A stretch of DNA of 43,615 nucleotides from an uncultured Bacteroidales bacterium. GTDB taxonomy: Bacteria; Bacteroidota; Bacteroidia; Bacteroidales; WCHB1-69. This document shows positions 7,067 to 15,702 of the stretch, piece after piece (within the stretch, counting starts at the first letter, position 1; each line of letters starts with the position of its first letter). The notes beneath the pieces were generated by a model. It had not been told where the DNA came from. It saw only the letters and a list, made by a program, of their open reading frames with translations, and searched no databases. The stretch spans positions 1 to 43,615 of the forward strand of contig OMYJ01000017.1 in NCBI GenBank assembly GCA_900315245.1, written 5' to 3'. A program made the position numbers and the translations under genes.

Positions 7067-9559
7067 TTAAAACTCCACCATTAATTTCACGTTGATCAAC
7101 CTTCCTGTCAGATAAGTAGGGACAGGGCGCTGGTTGTTGTAAATGTCTGTCACCCACATGTATGACGACACATTGTAAATGCCCAGCAGGTTGAACACTT
7201 CCACATAGATGCCGGCGTTTTTGATGCTGCGCAGGAATGCGGACTTGTGCTTCATGCGGTCGCGACTTTGTTCCAGAAGCATGAAGGATAGGCCGAGGTC
7301 CACGCGGCGGTACCACGGACTGTTGAACACGCGCCAGGCGGGGGCCATTTTCGGGGGGCCGTAGGGAAGACCGCTTGCAAACACGAAGTTCAAGTGAACA
7401 CGGAATTGCGGGAAACTCGGGATGTGGTCTTGGAAAAAGAGGTTGAACTGCAAACGCTGGTCGGTGGGCCGGCGGATGTATCCGACTTCTATTTGATTGC
7501 CGTTCGCATCAGTCCGGTAGTCGCCGATTACGTCCTCCATAGTCTTCATCACCGAAACGGAAAACCAGGATTCCAGTCCGCGCACGAACTCGCCGCTGAT
7601 GCGCATGTCAATGCCGGTGGCATAGCCTTTGGCGTTGTTTTCGCCGCTGTAGATAATCTGCACGTTGTTGACGTTGTAGGTGATCAGGCGGTCAAGGTGT
7701 TTGTAGTACGCCTCTGCCGAGAACTTGAACGGTCTGCGCCACAAGTTGAAACGGTATTCGGTGCTAGCCACCACTTGTGCGGAGCGTTGCGACCTTATGT
7801 CGGGGTTGAGCGAGCCGTCAGCGTAGCGCATCTCACGATAGAAGGCGGGCTGGTAATAGAGTCCGGTGCGGATGCTGAACCGCCAGTCATGTCTCCATCG
7901 CGGTTTATAGACGAATGCCAGCCGTGGCGACACAGTGAACTCCTTGGTGTTGTAGGTCCAGAAATGGTAGCGCAGACCACCAGTGAGGGTAAAACGGTTC
8001 AGACTGTCGCCATCAATGTTCCAAGTGTCCTGGATATATCCCGTGAACCGCCAGGTGTTCAGCAGATTGTTGGCGTTAAGGTAGTTGCCATCGCCGAAGT
8101 CGAGCACTCGGGCAGGATCGCCAGGGACAACTATTTCACCGGGCGCAGTTGGGATGTATGGAAGCGTGAACCCTGAAGAGTCGATCATCGTCCATTCTTT
8201 GATGTTGTCTCTTATGTATTCGTTTTGCGCCTTAACGCCCCATTCCAGGAGATTGTGGAATGGCAGCTTGTGTTCTCCTCGCAGATTGGCAGCCGACACT
8301 ACCGATGTGAGATGGTTCCGGGCGTGTTCCAAATAGCTTCCATAGCCCAGTTGGTCGCCGACTTCAGCATTTCCATCACTACCAAACCGGATTTCGTTCA
8401 GCCAGTATTGGGCCAGAATGTCGTAAGTCTCACTCTCCTTGGCATAGTATGAAGAGAGAATCAGTCTGATGTCATTCTTCTCGTTGGGATGGTAGCGAAG
8501 TGTAAGGCCCCCTAAGTAGTTCTGGTAGCGGTCCACTTCCTGCCCTTCATAAAATGCGCGCAGCATCTCCGGATCGCCGATGGAACCGAAGCGGGTGCTT
8601 ATGCTGTCAGGTTGGAAAAGGTAATAGTTATAGGAGACGTTCCCCAGGAGACTCAAGGACAACTTGCGGGTAAGATCCCATTTCAAAAGGAACTGACTAT
8701 CGAAGAAACGGGGTTTGTAGTTTCCCGAGGTCTCCATGGATTTCAACAGATAGGCGTTTGACTTGAAACGAAGTCCGATGAGGAAGGAGAAGTTGTTGAC
8801 CTTGCCTTCGGCGTGGGCGGTGGCGCCGAGGAGACTCGCCGATATGGAGCCGCCGAAACGTGTGGGCTCCTTGTAGGTGACATCCAACACGGAAGACATC
8901 TTGTCACCGTATTTGGCATCAAACCCGCCAGCGGAAAACATCACGTTGCCGGTAAGGTCACTGTTGATGAAGCTGAGTCCTTCCTGCTGGGCGTTGCGAA
9001 CGAGAAACGGCCGGTAAATCTGGATGCCGTTCACGAAGATCAGATTTTCGTCGAAGTTGCCGCCGCGCACGTTGTATTGGGCGCTGAGTTCGTTGTTGGA
9101 AGCAGTGCCTGGCAGCATTTTGATAAGCGATTCCATACCGCCGGTGGGAGAGGGAAGCTGGAATGACAGCTTCGGGTTCACCTGCACATACCCCAGGGCA
9201 CTTTTTTCCCCTTGGATGACCACTTCTTCCACCACGTCACCCGAAATTTGCAAGTTGACATCTATATTGACAGTCTCCTTCGGCTTCAATCGGAAGGAAA
9301 TCACTGTGTCTTTACAACACAAGGATTGGAAATGAAGTTTGATGTCGCGGTTTGCGGGGACAGAAATGCTGAACTGCCCATGTACGTTGCTGATGGTCTG
9401 CTGGTCGAAGTCGGTGCCGCGAATGACGGCGTTTTCAATCGGTTCGCCGGAATTATCGTGTACAATTCCCTTTACGACAGCATTTTGTGCTAAACAAGAT
9501 GCTGAAAGAGAGATTGTTATAATAAGCAGTAGTATGTTTCGCCTCAATTTTTCAAACAT
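7067..9559 (-). CDS. TonB-dependent outer-membrane receptor with carboxypeptidase-like N-terminal domain
   Basis: From the ATG at about 9559 the product has 830 residues. A TTG start 14 codons upstream is possible but would place unstructured residues before the signal peptide MFEKLRRNILLLIITISLSA. After cleavage comes a carboxypeptidase-regulatory-like domain (about 25-110, starting AVVKGIVHDNSGEP), then a plug domain (about 120-230, including GGMESLIKMLPG and YNVRGGNFDENLIFVNG) and a 22-strand type beta-barrel ending in an aromatic residue (KLMVEF). Such receptors import substrates using TonB energy. No SusD partner lies nearby, so this is not a standard polysaccharide-utilisation pair. The substrate is unknown. 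The gene is bounded by the rpmB terminator upstream and a heptamer array downstream. Confidence 0.9.
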   Translation of the reverse strand: MFEKLRRNILLLIITISLSASCLAQNAVVKGIVHDNSGEPIENAVIRGTDFDQQTISNVHGQFSISVPANRDIKLHFQSLCCKDTVISFRLKPKETVNIDVNLQISGDVVEEVVIQGEKSALGYVQVNPKLSFQLPSPTGGMESLIKMLPGTASNNELSAQYNVRGGNFDENLIFVNGIQIYRPFLVRNAQQEGLSFINSDLTGNVMFSAGGFDAKYGDKMSSVLDVTYKEPTRFGGSISASLLGATAHAEGKVNNFSFLIGLRFKSNAYLLKSMETSGNYKPRFFDSQFLLKWDLTRKLSLSLLGNVSYNYYLFQPDSISTRFGSIGDPEMLRAFYEGQEVDRYQNYLGGLTLRYHPNEKNDIRLILSSYYAKESETYDILAQYWLNEIRFGSDGNAEVGDQLGYGSYLEHARNHLTSVVSAANLRGEHKLPFHNLLEWGVKAQNEYIRDNIKEWTMIDSSGFTLPYIPTAPGEIVVPGDPARVLDFGDGNYLNANNLLNTWRFTGYIQDTWNIDGDSLNRFTLTGGLRYHFWTYNTKEFTVSPRLAFVYKPRWRHDWRFSIRTGLYYQPAFYREMRYADGSLNPDIRSQRSAQVVASTEYRFNLWRRPFKFSAEAYYKHLDRLITYNVNNVQIIYSGENNAKGYATGIDMRISGEFVRGLESWFSVSVMKTMEDVIGDYRTDANGNQIEVGYIRRPTDQRLQFNLFFQDHIPSFPQFRVHLNFVFASGLPYGPPKMAPAWRVFNSPWYRRVDLGLSFMLLEQSRDRMKHKSAFLRSIKNAGIYVEVFNLLGIYNVSSYMWVTDIYNNQRPVPTYLTGRLINVKLMVEF

Positions 9560-9599
9560 AGATACTATACGTATATATGTCTTTTTTATTGTGTCTGAC

Positions 9600-9637
9600 A
9601 AAAAAAAACTGCTGTATGGAAACAGCAGTCCTTTTTT
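9600..9637 (-). terminator. Intrinsic terminator after rpmB
   Basis: An 8-bp stem (ACTGCTGT 9608-9615 with ACAGCAGT 9622-9629) with a 6-base loop is followed on the minus strand by a run of eight T. A T-run on the other side as well would let it work in both directions. Confidence 0.85.
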
Positions 9638-9656
9638 TGTCCATCAACGGAAAAGA

Positions 9657-9890
9657 TTATAAAATACCTTTCTCGCTGGCTTCAATCAGACATTGATAGA
9701 TGCCTTTTTTGTTGATGTTGCGCATACCATGTGCGGAGACCTTGAGGTAAATCCACTCGTCCAGTTCAGGAACATAGAACTTCTTGGTATGCAGATTGGG
9801 GTTGAATTTCCGTTTCGTTTTGATGTTAGAGTGAGAAACATTGTTGCCCACAATCGCTTTTTTCCCTGTGATTTCGCAAACTCTTGACAT
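9657..9890 (-). CDS. rpmB: 50S ribosomal protein L28 (bL28)
   Basis: The 77-residue protein begins [20 protein letters not shown] and has the conserved segment [17 protein letters not shown], which identifies bL28 of the large ribosomal subunit. It lacks the paired CXXC motifs of zinc-binding versions and retains only one Cys near each end of the chain. The gene has its own promoter (9939-9969) and its own terminator (9600-9637), so it is monocistronic here. In many Bacteroidetes it is followed by rpmG, a DUF4295 gene and ftsY; none of these is present downstream, where a TonB receptor begins. Confidence 0.97.
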   Translation of the reverse strand: MSRVCEITGKKAIVGNNVSHSNIKTKRKFNPNLHTKKFYVPELDEWIYLKVSAHGMRNINKKGIYQCLIEASEKGIL

Positions 9891-9938
9891 TGTTATCTTC
9901 TTTTAATTGTTATATTTACACTTCTAATTTTTGAGCGG

Positions 9939-9969
9939 CAAAAATACATTTTTTTTTGATACTTTCAAC
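9939..9969 (-). promoter_or_regulatory. Promoter of rpmB
   Basis: Minus strand: GTTG (9966-9969), a 19-base spacer and a perfect TATTTTTG -7 box (9939-9946). The same arrangement precedes the tRNA-His gene. Confidence 0.7.
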
Positions 9970-10048
9970 CCTGTTTGAAAATATATTTTGCCAACAGCCG
10001 GTAGTTGAAATTTGATGATGGAAAGCCTTTGTCTGACGGCCAAATAGC

Positions 10049-11899
10049 TTATTCAACCGAAACGGATTTGGCCAGATTGCGCGGTTTATCGACGTCACAG
10101 TCGCGGATGACGGCCACATGATAGGCCAGCAGCTGCAAAGGCACGGATGCCACCAGCGGAGTGAGCAACTCTTCGGTTTTGGGAATCTCGATGCAGAATT
10201 TTGACATTTTCTTGACAGCGGTATCGCCTTCCGTGACCACAGAAATAATGGTTCCTTTCCGTGCGATGATTTCCTGCACGTTGCTGACCACTTTGTCGTA
10301 GGTCTCTTGTTCGGTGGCGATGACGATGACAGGCATTGTGTTGTCCACCAGAGCAATAGGGCCGTGCTTGATTTCTGCGGCAGGATAGCCCTCGGCATGG
10401 ATATAGGAGATCTCCTTCAACTTCAGAGCACCCTCCAGCGCTACGGGGTAGTTCACGCCGCGGCCAAGGAACAGCGCATTGGGTCTCGTGGCCACATACT
10501 GGGCGATGCGTTGGATGTGTTGCTCCTGCTCAAGAACTTGGCTGATTTTTTCGGGTATGGTCTCCAGGTCGCTTATCAGCTTATGGTATTCGGATTTCGA
10601 AATAGTACCCTTCTTTTTGGCCAGACTAAGGGCCATAAGGGCGAGGACTGTCACTTGTGCTGTGAAGGCCTTGGTGGATGCGACACCGATTTCCGGACCG
10701 GCGTGAGTATAGGACCCCGCCATGGTCTCGCGCGCCAGGGTGGAGCCCACCACATTGCAGATGCCGATGACTGTGGCTCCGTGTTTCTTCCCGATTTCAA
10801 CGGCAGCCAGTGTGTCGGCGGTTTCGCCGGATTGGGAAATGGCGATCAGCACGTCATCTTCGTGGATGATGGGATTACGGTAACGGAATTCTGAAGCATA
10901 TTCCACCTCTACAGGCACGCGCACAAGGCTTTCGAATATGTATTCGGCCACCAGACCGGCATGCCAGGAAGTTCCGCATGCCACAATGATGAATCGCTTG
11001 GCGTTCAGCATCTTCTGTTCGTATTCGATGATTCCGCCGAGGGACACCACGTCTTTTTTCAAGTTAATGCGGCCTCTCATACTGTCGCGAACAGCTTTGG
11101 GCTGCTCAAAGATCTCTTTCAGCATGAACGTGTCAAAACCACCTTTCTCCAACTGCTCCAACGTGAGCTCAAGCTTGTGGAAAGAAGGACGTTTCAGCAG
11201 GTGCTGCTCGTCGTTGATGTTTTTGATCTTTATGGGTTGTCCCAATCGGAGCACGCCTACGTCGCCGTCATCTAGATAGACGACATCTTGGGTGAATCCG
11301 ACGATAGGTGCGCCGTCGGAGGCGACAAAGAATTCGTTCCCTTCCGTGCCGATGAGCAGCGGGCTGCCTTTCTTGGCGACAACAAGCTGGTCGGGGTCGT
11401 CAACGGACAATATTGCCAGGGCGTATGTGCCTTCCACCATGCTGAGAGCCAGCATCACTGCGTCGGGAAGGGATACTTGTTCTTTTTCCTGCACACGGCG
11501 AATCAGATGGACAAGCACTTCTGTGTCCGTTTCGCTTTTGAAAGTGACACCCTCCGCTAAGAGCCCTTTCTTGAGGCTTAGATAGTTTTCGATGATACCG
11601 TTGTGTATCAGTGCAATCGTGCCGTCTTCCGAAACATGCGGGTGAGCGTTTTCCTCATTGGGCTCGCCGTGCGTGGCCCAACGGGTGTGGGCTATTCCGG
11701 CATTACCATGCCTGTCTTTGGATGCGCAGTAGCTGTCCAATTCGTCCACCCGTCCTTTTTTCTTATACATTTGTATGGTGTTGCCCTGCATCAGGGCAAC
11801 TCCCGCGCTGTCATAGCCGCGGTATTCCAGTTTTCGCAACCCCTCAATAAGAATAGGGTAAGCCTCCCTGTTCCCTAAATATGCTACTATTCCGCACAT
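10049..11899 (-). CDS. glmS: Glutamine--fructose-6-phosphate aminotransferase (isomerizing) GlmS
   Basis: GlmS makes glucosamine-6-phosphate from fructose-6-phosphate and glutamine, the first step towards UDP-GlcNAc for peptidoglycan and lipid A. The 616-residue protein starts MCGIVAYLG, with Cys2 as the N-terminal glutaminase nucleophile once Met is removed. The class II amidotransferase domain (2-225; RWATHGEPNEENAHPH at about 75-90) is followed by two SIS sugar-isomerase domains (about 290-430 and 460-600; ISQSGETADTL) and the C-terminal DKPRNLAKSVSVE. Length and termini are complete. It is the last gene of an operon with the DUF4270 lipoprotein gene, whose stop is 23 bases upstream. I see no glmS ribozyme motif in that short gap. 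Confidence 0.98.
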   Translation of the reverse strand: MCGIVAYLGNREAYPILIEGLRKLEYRGYDSAGVALMQGNTIQMYKKKGRVDELDSYCASKDRHGNAGIAHTRWATHGEPNEENAHPHVSEDGTIALIHNGIIENYLSLKKGLLAEGVTFKSETDTEVLVHLIRRVQEKEQVSLPDAVMLALSMVEGTYALAILSVDDPDQLVVAKKGSPLLIGTEGNEFFVASDGAPIVGFTQDVVYLDDGDVGVLRLGQPIKIKNINDEQHLLKRPSFHKLELTLEQLEKGGFDTFMLKEIFEQPKAVRDSMRGRINLKKDVVSLGGIIEYEQKMLNAKRFIIVACGTSWHAGLVAEYIFESLVRVPVEVEYASEFRYRNPIIHEDDVLIAISQSGETADTLAAVEIGKKHGATVIGICNVVGSTLARETMAGSYTHAGPEIGVASTKAFTAQVTVLALMALSLAKKKGTISKSEYHKLISDLETIPEKISQVLEQEQHIQRIAQYVATRPNALFLGRGVNYPVALEGALKLKEISYIHAEGYPAAEIKHGPIALVDNTMPVIVIATEQETYDKVVSNVQEIIARKGTIISVVTEGDTAVKKMSKFCIEIPKTEELLTPLVASVPLQLLAYHVAVIRDCDVDKPRNLAKSVSVE

Positions 11900-11922
11900 A
11901 ATGAATAAGATTTATAATGATT

Positions 11923-13236
11923 TTAATATGTCGAATAGGTGATTTCAAGTCGGAGCCGGGTAGGGGATACCGTGTCTGTGCCATCCAAGACAAGTCTGTG
12001 TGGGCGAACGGCAGAACCACGGACGATAAGATTCACGGCGTTGCTCCAGTCTCCCTGTTGGAGAATGAGCTGTTGAACGTATTTGGTTATCCGGAAGCGG
12101 TATTCCGACTTGGAGGCGTCGTATGTGCCTCCAAAATAGTTGGCATTGGTGTAATAATCATCATCGGGCAGGAACCGGATAGCATTATCAGATTTCCTGA
12201 TCCCTTGCAGGGTAAGGATGGTGGGTTGGACGAAGATCTTCTCGTCAGGTTGCGCATTGGTGATAACCAGTTCGGCACGGTGGATGAAAACCCTGTTGTT
12301 GAATTTCGCGAAAGTGTTTTCCAAGTAGGGGAAAGTTATCCGTGTCTTCACGCCTCCTCCGCCTTGAATAAACAACACTTTGTCTCCCAGCGAGGCTTGC
12401 CCTTGTAATACTTCCTGGATGAAATCAGAGCTTCCTGACGAGGAATAAGTATGGTCGATATGGGTGAATCGGACGCAGTTGTCGGAACAGGCGAAGGTGT
12501 AACGCTGTTTTTGCCCGTCTTCACTGTGGTAATAGAGTGTCATCCCACTCAAAGCACTTGTCATATTCGTTAACAACATATAACCGTCGTTGCCCGTGTG
12601 CGAAACGGCTTCGATATACAAGCCTTTTAAGAAATTCTGAAACTGGTTGTTCAGGTCGTTCTGGTGGTTGAGCAGATATTGTCCGAATTGGTCGGAAAGC
12701 CGGACGCGCAAGTGTGCGCCGAGCACGCTGGTATCGACAACAACTGTAGAGGAAGGCCGGATTGTGTAGCCGGTAAGGTTGTAGTTAAGAGGTGTGGGAT
12801 CGTAATTTACGGTGCTGTTCTGATAGTATTGCGCTTGTGAATCCAGTGCTTCGCTGAGCTGGTGGACACGGATTCCAACGTACGAGTTCGTGTCTCCGTA
12901 GTATCCGGACAACTGCAATGTCAGGACGAGGGAGTCGATGACGGGGTGGTCTCCGAAGTTGACAGCGGAACCGCTGAGGGCCAGCTGGGTGTAAATGCCA
13001 GCGCTGCTCTTGCCGAACACCGGATCGAAGGAGTGTCCGAGAATGTTTGCGGAGGTGTTGGTGGTGTTAACCGTGTCCTCCAAAAAGGAATAAGCCTGCA
13101 GGGTGATGGTGTCTGTGAACTCGGTGTCCACAAGGTTGCCCAGGATGTCCTCGCCTATAGGGGTGTGCTCATCTTTGCAGGAACAGAGCACGATGCACGT
13201 CAGGAGCACTAAGGTGCATATAAGGATTTTTTTCAT
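11923..13236 (-). CDS. DUF4270 family lipoprotein
   Basis: The 437-residue protein has a lipoprotein signal peptide with lipobox LCSC (Cys20) followed by KDEHTPIGEDILG. The remainder is mainly beta-strand with FEDTVNT-like and LVLTLQLSGYYGD segments, matching DUF4270 of Bacteroidetes. No function is established. Its ATG overlaps the TAA of the starch-synthase-like gene (TAATG), and glmS follows 23 bases downstream. This three-gene order recurs in Bacteroidales. It probably sits in the inner leaflet of the outer membrane or at the surface; residues after the Cys (KDEH) do not decide which. Confidence 0.85.
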   Translation of the reverse strand: MKKILICTLVLLTCIVLCSCKDEHTPIGEDILGNLVDTEFTDTITLQAYSFLEDTVNTTNTSANILGHSFDPVFGKSSAGIYTQLALSGSAVNFGDHPVIDSLVLTLQLSGYYGDTNSYVGIRVHQLSEALDSQAQYYQNSTVNYDPTPLNYNLTGYTIRPSSTVVVDTSVLGAHLRVRLSDQFGQYLLNHQNDLNNQFQNFLKGLYIEAVSHTGNDGYMLLTNMTSALSGMTLYYHSEDGQKQRYTFACSDNCVRFTHIDHTYSSSGSSDFIQEVLQGQASLGDKVLFIQGGGGVKTRITFPYLENTFAKFNNRVFIHRAELVITNAQPDEKIFVQPTILTLQGIRKSDNAIRFLPDDDYYTNANYFGGTYDASKSEYRFRITKYVQQLILQQGDWSNAVNLIVRGSAVRPHRLVLDGTDTVSPTRLRLEITYSTY

Positions 13237-14060
13237 TAATAGGATTCGTTTGCTTTGGAAGCCAAAAGTTCATCGTAAAATTCATCGTACATATCCACGT
13301 AGTTGTCGTCGTCGGGATGCTGAAGTACGGGTTTGCCGGATTTCTCAACGTATGTGAGAAGCTTTTTCTTGATGTCTTTGGTGAGCGCCACGCCGTCGGA
13401 ATAGTCGATGGCGGCTTGGATGATCTGGTCGTAGCCGGGTTTGCGGAAATGCTTGAGGCCGGAAGTGGGGATGTTGGTCTGTTTTAGTTTTTTTGCGAAG
13501 TTGGGGGAGAATTTGTCGGGGAACTCGTCGGGGAGGATGGAGAAGACCACCTGTGTGCCCTGCAATAGCGGATCGTCCTTATAGACGGTTTTGACGAACA
13601 AAGGCACCAAGGCCGAAATCCAGCCGTGGCAGTGGATGACATCGGGGTCCCAGCCCAGTTTCCTGACGGTTTCGATGACACCTTTTGCGTAGAAGATCGC
13701 CCGCGAATCGTTGTCTGGGTAGAATACACCCTCTGCATCGTAGTATTGGGTTTTCCGCTTGAAGAAGTCCTCGCTGTCGATGAAATAAATCTGCATGCGG
13801 ACATTCTGCAGGGAGGCGACCTTGATGATCAAAGGGTGGTCGGTGTCCTCGATGATGATGTTCTGGCCCGACAGCCGGATAACCTCGTGGAGCATGTGCT
13901 TATGGTCGTTTACGCAGCCGAATTTCGGCATGAATGTGCGGATTTCGTTCTCTCGCTCCTGTATTCCTTGCGGCAGAAAGCGGCAGATGTTGGAGATGTA
14001 CCCTTCGGGAAAATAGGGATATATCTCTGGTGTGATGAATAAAACCTTCTTCTGAGCCAT
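13236..14060 (-). CDS. Starch/glycogen synthase N-terminal-domain protein (GT5-like, short form)
   Basis: From ATG 14060 the product has 274 residues; a start 7 codons upstream (GTG or ATG-type) is possible, but MAQKKVLFITPEIYPY is the family start. It matches only the N-terminal half of GT5 glycogen synthases: an ADP-glucose-binding start (VLFITPEIYPYFPEG) and the middle motif DVIHCHGWISALVPLF. The C-terminal GT-B domain is absent, and the usual KTGGL motif is replaced by EGYISNI. This short form is widespread in Bacteroidetes, so it is not a truncation. A catalytic role in glycogen synthesis is doubtful. It heads the operon with DUF4270 and glmS, and a TATATTTG -7 box lies at 14079-14086. 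Confidence 0.85.
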   Translation of the reverse strand: MAQKKVLFITPEIYPYFPEGYISNICRFLPQGIQERENEIRTFMPKFGCVNDHKHMLHEVIRLSGQNIIIEDTDHPLIIKVASLQNVRMQIYFIDSEDFFKRKTQYYDAEGVFYPDNDSRAIFYAKGVIETVRKLGWDPDVIHCHGWISALVPLFVKTVYKDDPLLQGTQVVFSILPDEFPDKFSPNFAKKLKQTNIPTSGLKHFRKPGYDQIIQAAIDYSDGVALTKDIKKKLLTYVEKSGKPVLQHPDDDNYVDMYDEFYDELLASKANESY

Positions 14061-14078
14061 TATAATAATTTTAGACGG

Positions 14079-14086
14079 CAAATATA
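14079..14086 (-). promoter_or_regulatory. -7 box upstream of the GT5-like gene
   Basis: The minus strand reads TATATTTG, a perfect TAnnTTTG, 19 bases before the ATG. No clear -33 box is present at the usual spacing. Confidence 0.5.
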
Positions 14087-14147
14087 CGATTTTTTTTGAT
14101 ATGAAATTTTTTTTTTTTGAAAGTGGTACACCATATCAAAAAAATTG

Positions 14148-14155
14148 TATTTTTG
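14148..14155 (+). promoter_or_regulatory. -7 box of the tRNA-Leu gene
   Basis: TATTTTTG ends 12 bases before the tRNA. The upstream region is a long T tract, and no good TTTG lies 19 bases upstream. It faces away from the -7 box at 14079-14086, making a divergent promoter region. Confidence 0.55.
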
Positions 14156-14167
14156 CCGCGCCTTTGA

Positions 14168-14254
14168 GCCCAGGTGGTGGAATTGGTAGACACGCTACTT
14201 TGAGGGGGTAGTGGGAGTACTCCCGTGCAAGTTCGACTCTTGTCCTGGGCACCA
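14168..14254 (+). tRNA. tRNA-Leu (anticodon GAG)
   Basis: The acceptor stem GCCCAGG (14168-14174) pairs with CCTGGGC (14244-14250). The anticodon arm is CTACT, loop TTGAGGG, GGTAG, giving anticodon GAG, which reads CUC and CUU. A long variable arm with a GGGAG/CTCCC stem marks a class II tRNA, and the T-loop is TTCGACT. The 3' CCA (14252-14254) is encoded. Confidence 0.96.
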
Positions 14255-14256
14255 AA

Positions 14257-14284
14257 AAAACCGTTCGTCAGAACGGTTTTTTTT
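14257..14284 (+). terminator. Intrinsic terminator between tRNA-Leu and the MalY-type gene
   Basis: The stem AAAACCGTTC/GAACGGTTTT with a GTCA loop starts three bases after the tRNA and runs into eight T. The A-run on the left makes it usable on the minus strand too, for the convergent aminotransferase-type gene. Confidence 0.88.
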
Positions 14285-14295
14285 ATCCTCATACT

Positions 14296-14310
14296 GCGCT
14301 TCGCGCGTCT
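14296..14310 (+). repeat. Mini-hairpin GCGC-TTC-GCGC-GTCT
   Basis: A 4-bp stem and TTC loop followed by GTCT. A second copy with compensating base changes (GCAC-TTC-GTGC-GTCT) lies at 22244-22258. Both stand beside short-period arrays. Confidence 0.5.
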
Positions 14311-14337
14311 GCTAACTGCTTAACTATTAACTCTTAA
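14309..14337 (-). repeat. Short heptamer array, unit CTNNTAA
   Basis: CTGCTAA, CTGCTTAA (8 bases), CTATTAA and CTCTTAA. On the minus strand the array encodes the last residues (VKS) and the TAA of the MalY-type gene. Confidence 0.7.
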
Positions 14338-15493
14338 CAGAGCAGATCCTCCGCAATCCCTCTAATACGGTCTCGCGATTTGTGCCGATGTTCATCCGCA
14401 TGAACCCTTCGCCTTCGGCACCGAAGTCCGTGCCGTTGTTCAGACCCACTTTCGCATCATAGACCAGCTTGTGGACCAGCTCCTTCTGCGGAAGGTTCCA
14501 TGCGCGGAAGTCCATCCACAGCAGGAAAGAGGCTTCCGGACGCATGAAGGTGATTTCGGGACAATGCTCCCGCAAATATTGCTCCGCCACGTCGATATTG
14601 CCCTGGAGATAATCCAACAGCTGCCGCAACCACTCCTCGCCGTGTGCGAAAGCGGCCTCCGCCGCATAATATCCGAAGATGTGGCCCAAAGACAATTCGT
14701 TGTGGTCAAGGAAACCGAAAAATTCCTTGCGGATGTTTTCGTCAGCCACATAGCACACCGACGACGCCAATCCCGCCATATTGAAGGTTTTGCTCGGCGC
14801 GAAGAAAGTAATCGAGTTCCGTTCGGCGGCTTCTGAAACGGTAGAGAAAGAGGTGTGCCGGAACTGCGGGTAGGTGAGATCGGCGTGGATTTCGTCGGAA
14901 ATGACCAACACGCCTTTGCGCAGGCAGATGTCGGCCACCTGCGACAATTCCTCTTTCGTCCATACGGTCCCGCCAGGATTGTGCGGATTGCTTAATATCA
15001 GCAGCTTGCATCCCTCGGATTTCTGTTCGAAGTCTTCGAAGTCGAAAGAGAAACGGCCGTTCACGGTTTTCAACGGACTGCTCACGAACACTCTTCCCGT
15101 GCGGTGCGGCACGTTGATGAAGGGCGGATAGACGGGCGTGGTGATCAGCACCTTGTCGCCCGGCTGTGTGAATGTCTGCAGCGCGAAAGCGATGCCCTGC
15201 ACAATGCCCGGAACGAAACGCATGCGGTTCCATTTCGTGGCGATGCCGTACCGTTTCTGGAACCAGTTCAGCACGGCCATCTTGTAGCCGTCCGGTGCGA
15301 AGGTGTAACCCAAAACCTCATGCTCGCAGCGCTTCCTTATCGCCTCCAATATGAAATCCGGCGTCTTGAAGTCCATGTCCGCCACCCACATCGGCAGCAG
15401 GTCGTCCGTCCCGAAAACCTCCGGGGTCATGTCGTGTTTCACGCAATACGTGCCCTTGCGGGGGGCGATGTCGTTGAAGTTGTAGTGTCTCAT
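14327..15493 (-). CDS. MalY/PatB family PLP-dependent enzyme (putative cystathionine beta-lyase type C-S lyase)
   Basis: The 388-residue fold-type I PLP enzyme is most like the MalY/PatB branch: LLPMWVADMDF near the N terminus (31-42), YPPFINVP (122-129), the cofactor-contacting NPHNPGG (169-175), SDEIHADL (199-206) and the Schiff-base lysine Lys235 in APSKTFNMAG. Members cleave the C-S bond of cystathionine or cysteine conjugates, releasing a thiol, pyruvate and ammonia; some act as aminotransferases. The exact substrate is not determined by sequence. The gene is odd at both ends. Twenty heptamers abut its ATG, so its 5' leader is entirely repeat, and a second heptamer array supplies its last three residues and stop. 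Confidence 0.88.
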   Translation of the reverse strand: MRHYNFNDIAPRKGTYCVKHDMTPEVFGTDDLLPMWVADMDFKTPDFILEAIRKRCEHEVLGYTFAPDGYKMAVLNWFQKRYGIATKWNRMRFVPGIVQGIAFALQTFTQPGDKVLITTPVYPPFINVPHRTGRVFVSSPLKTVNGRFSFDFEDFEQKSEGCKLLILSNPHNPGGTVWTKEELSQVADICLRKGVLVISDEIHADLTYPQFRHTSFSTVSEAAERNSITFFAPSKTFNMAGLASSVCYVADENIRKEFFGFLDHNELSLGHIFGYYAAEAAFAHGEEWLRQLLDYLQGNIDVAEQYLREHCPEITFMRPEASFLLWMDFRAWNLPQKELVHKLVYDAKVGLNNGTDFGAEGEGFMRMNIGTNRETVLEGLRRICSVKS

Positions 15494-15633
15494 AATGCTG
15501 AATGCTGAATGTTGAATGTTGAATGTTGAATGTTGAATGCTGAATGTTGAATGCTGAATGCTGAATGTTGAATGTTGAATGAAGAATGAAGAATGTAGAA
15601 TGTAGAATGATGAATACAGAATGTTAAATGTTT
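15494..15633 (+). repeat. Twenty-unit heptamer array, unit AATNNNG
   Basis: Exactly 20 contiguous 7-base units cover 140 bases without a break in register. AATGTTG and AATGCTG dominate the first twelve; later units are AATGAAG, AATGTAG, AATGATG, AATACAG, AATGTTA and AATGTTT. Similar variants cluster, as expected from stepwise duplication. The first unit touches the start codon of the minus-strand MalY-type gene, and the last runs into a T tract. On the plus strand nearly every unit makes a TGA or TAG across the unit boundary. Confidence 0.97.
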
Positions 15634-15702
15634 TTTTTGTGAGGATGCAATATTCCTATTTGTTTTTCGTTATTTAAGTATGTTTAACAAAATAGATAAT
15701 AA

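Noticed and set aside
9557..9601. TTG start upstream of the TonB receptor
   Set aside because: It would add 14 residues before a good signal peptide and lies within the terminator region; the downstream ATG fits better. The exact start coordinate may be off by one.
11900..11922. glmS ribozyme upstream of glmS
   Set aside because: The gap to the previous gene is only 23 bases, too short for the ribozyme.
13236..14060. Truncated pseudogene of glycogen synthase
   Set aside because: The short single-domain form is usual in Bacteroidetes and the reading frame is intact.
15494..15633. Possible CRISPR array
   Set aside because: The units are 7 bases with no spacers, and no cas gene is near. It is a simple tandem array.
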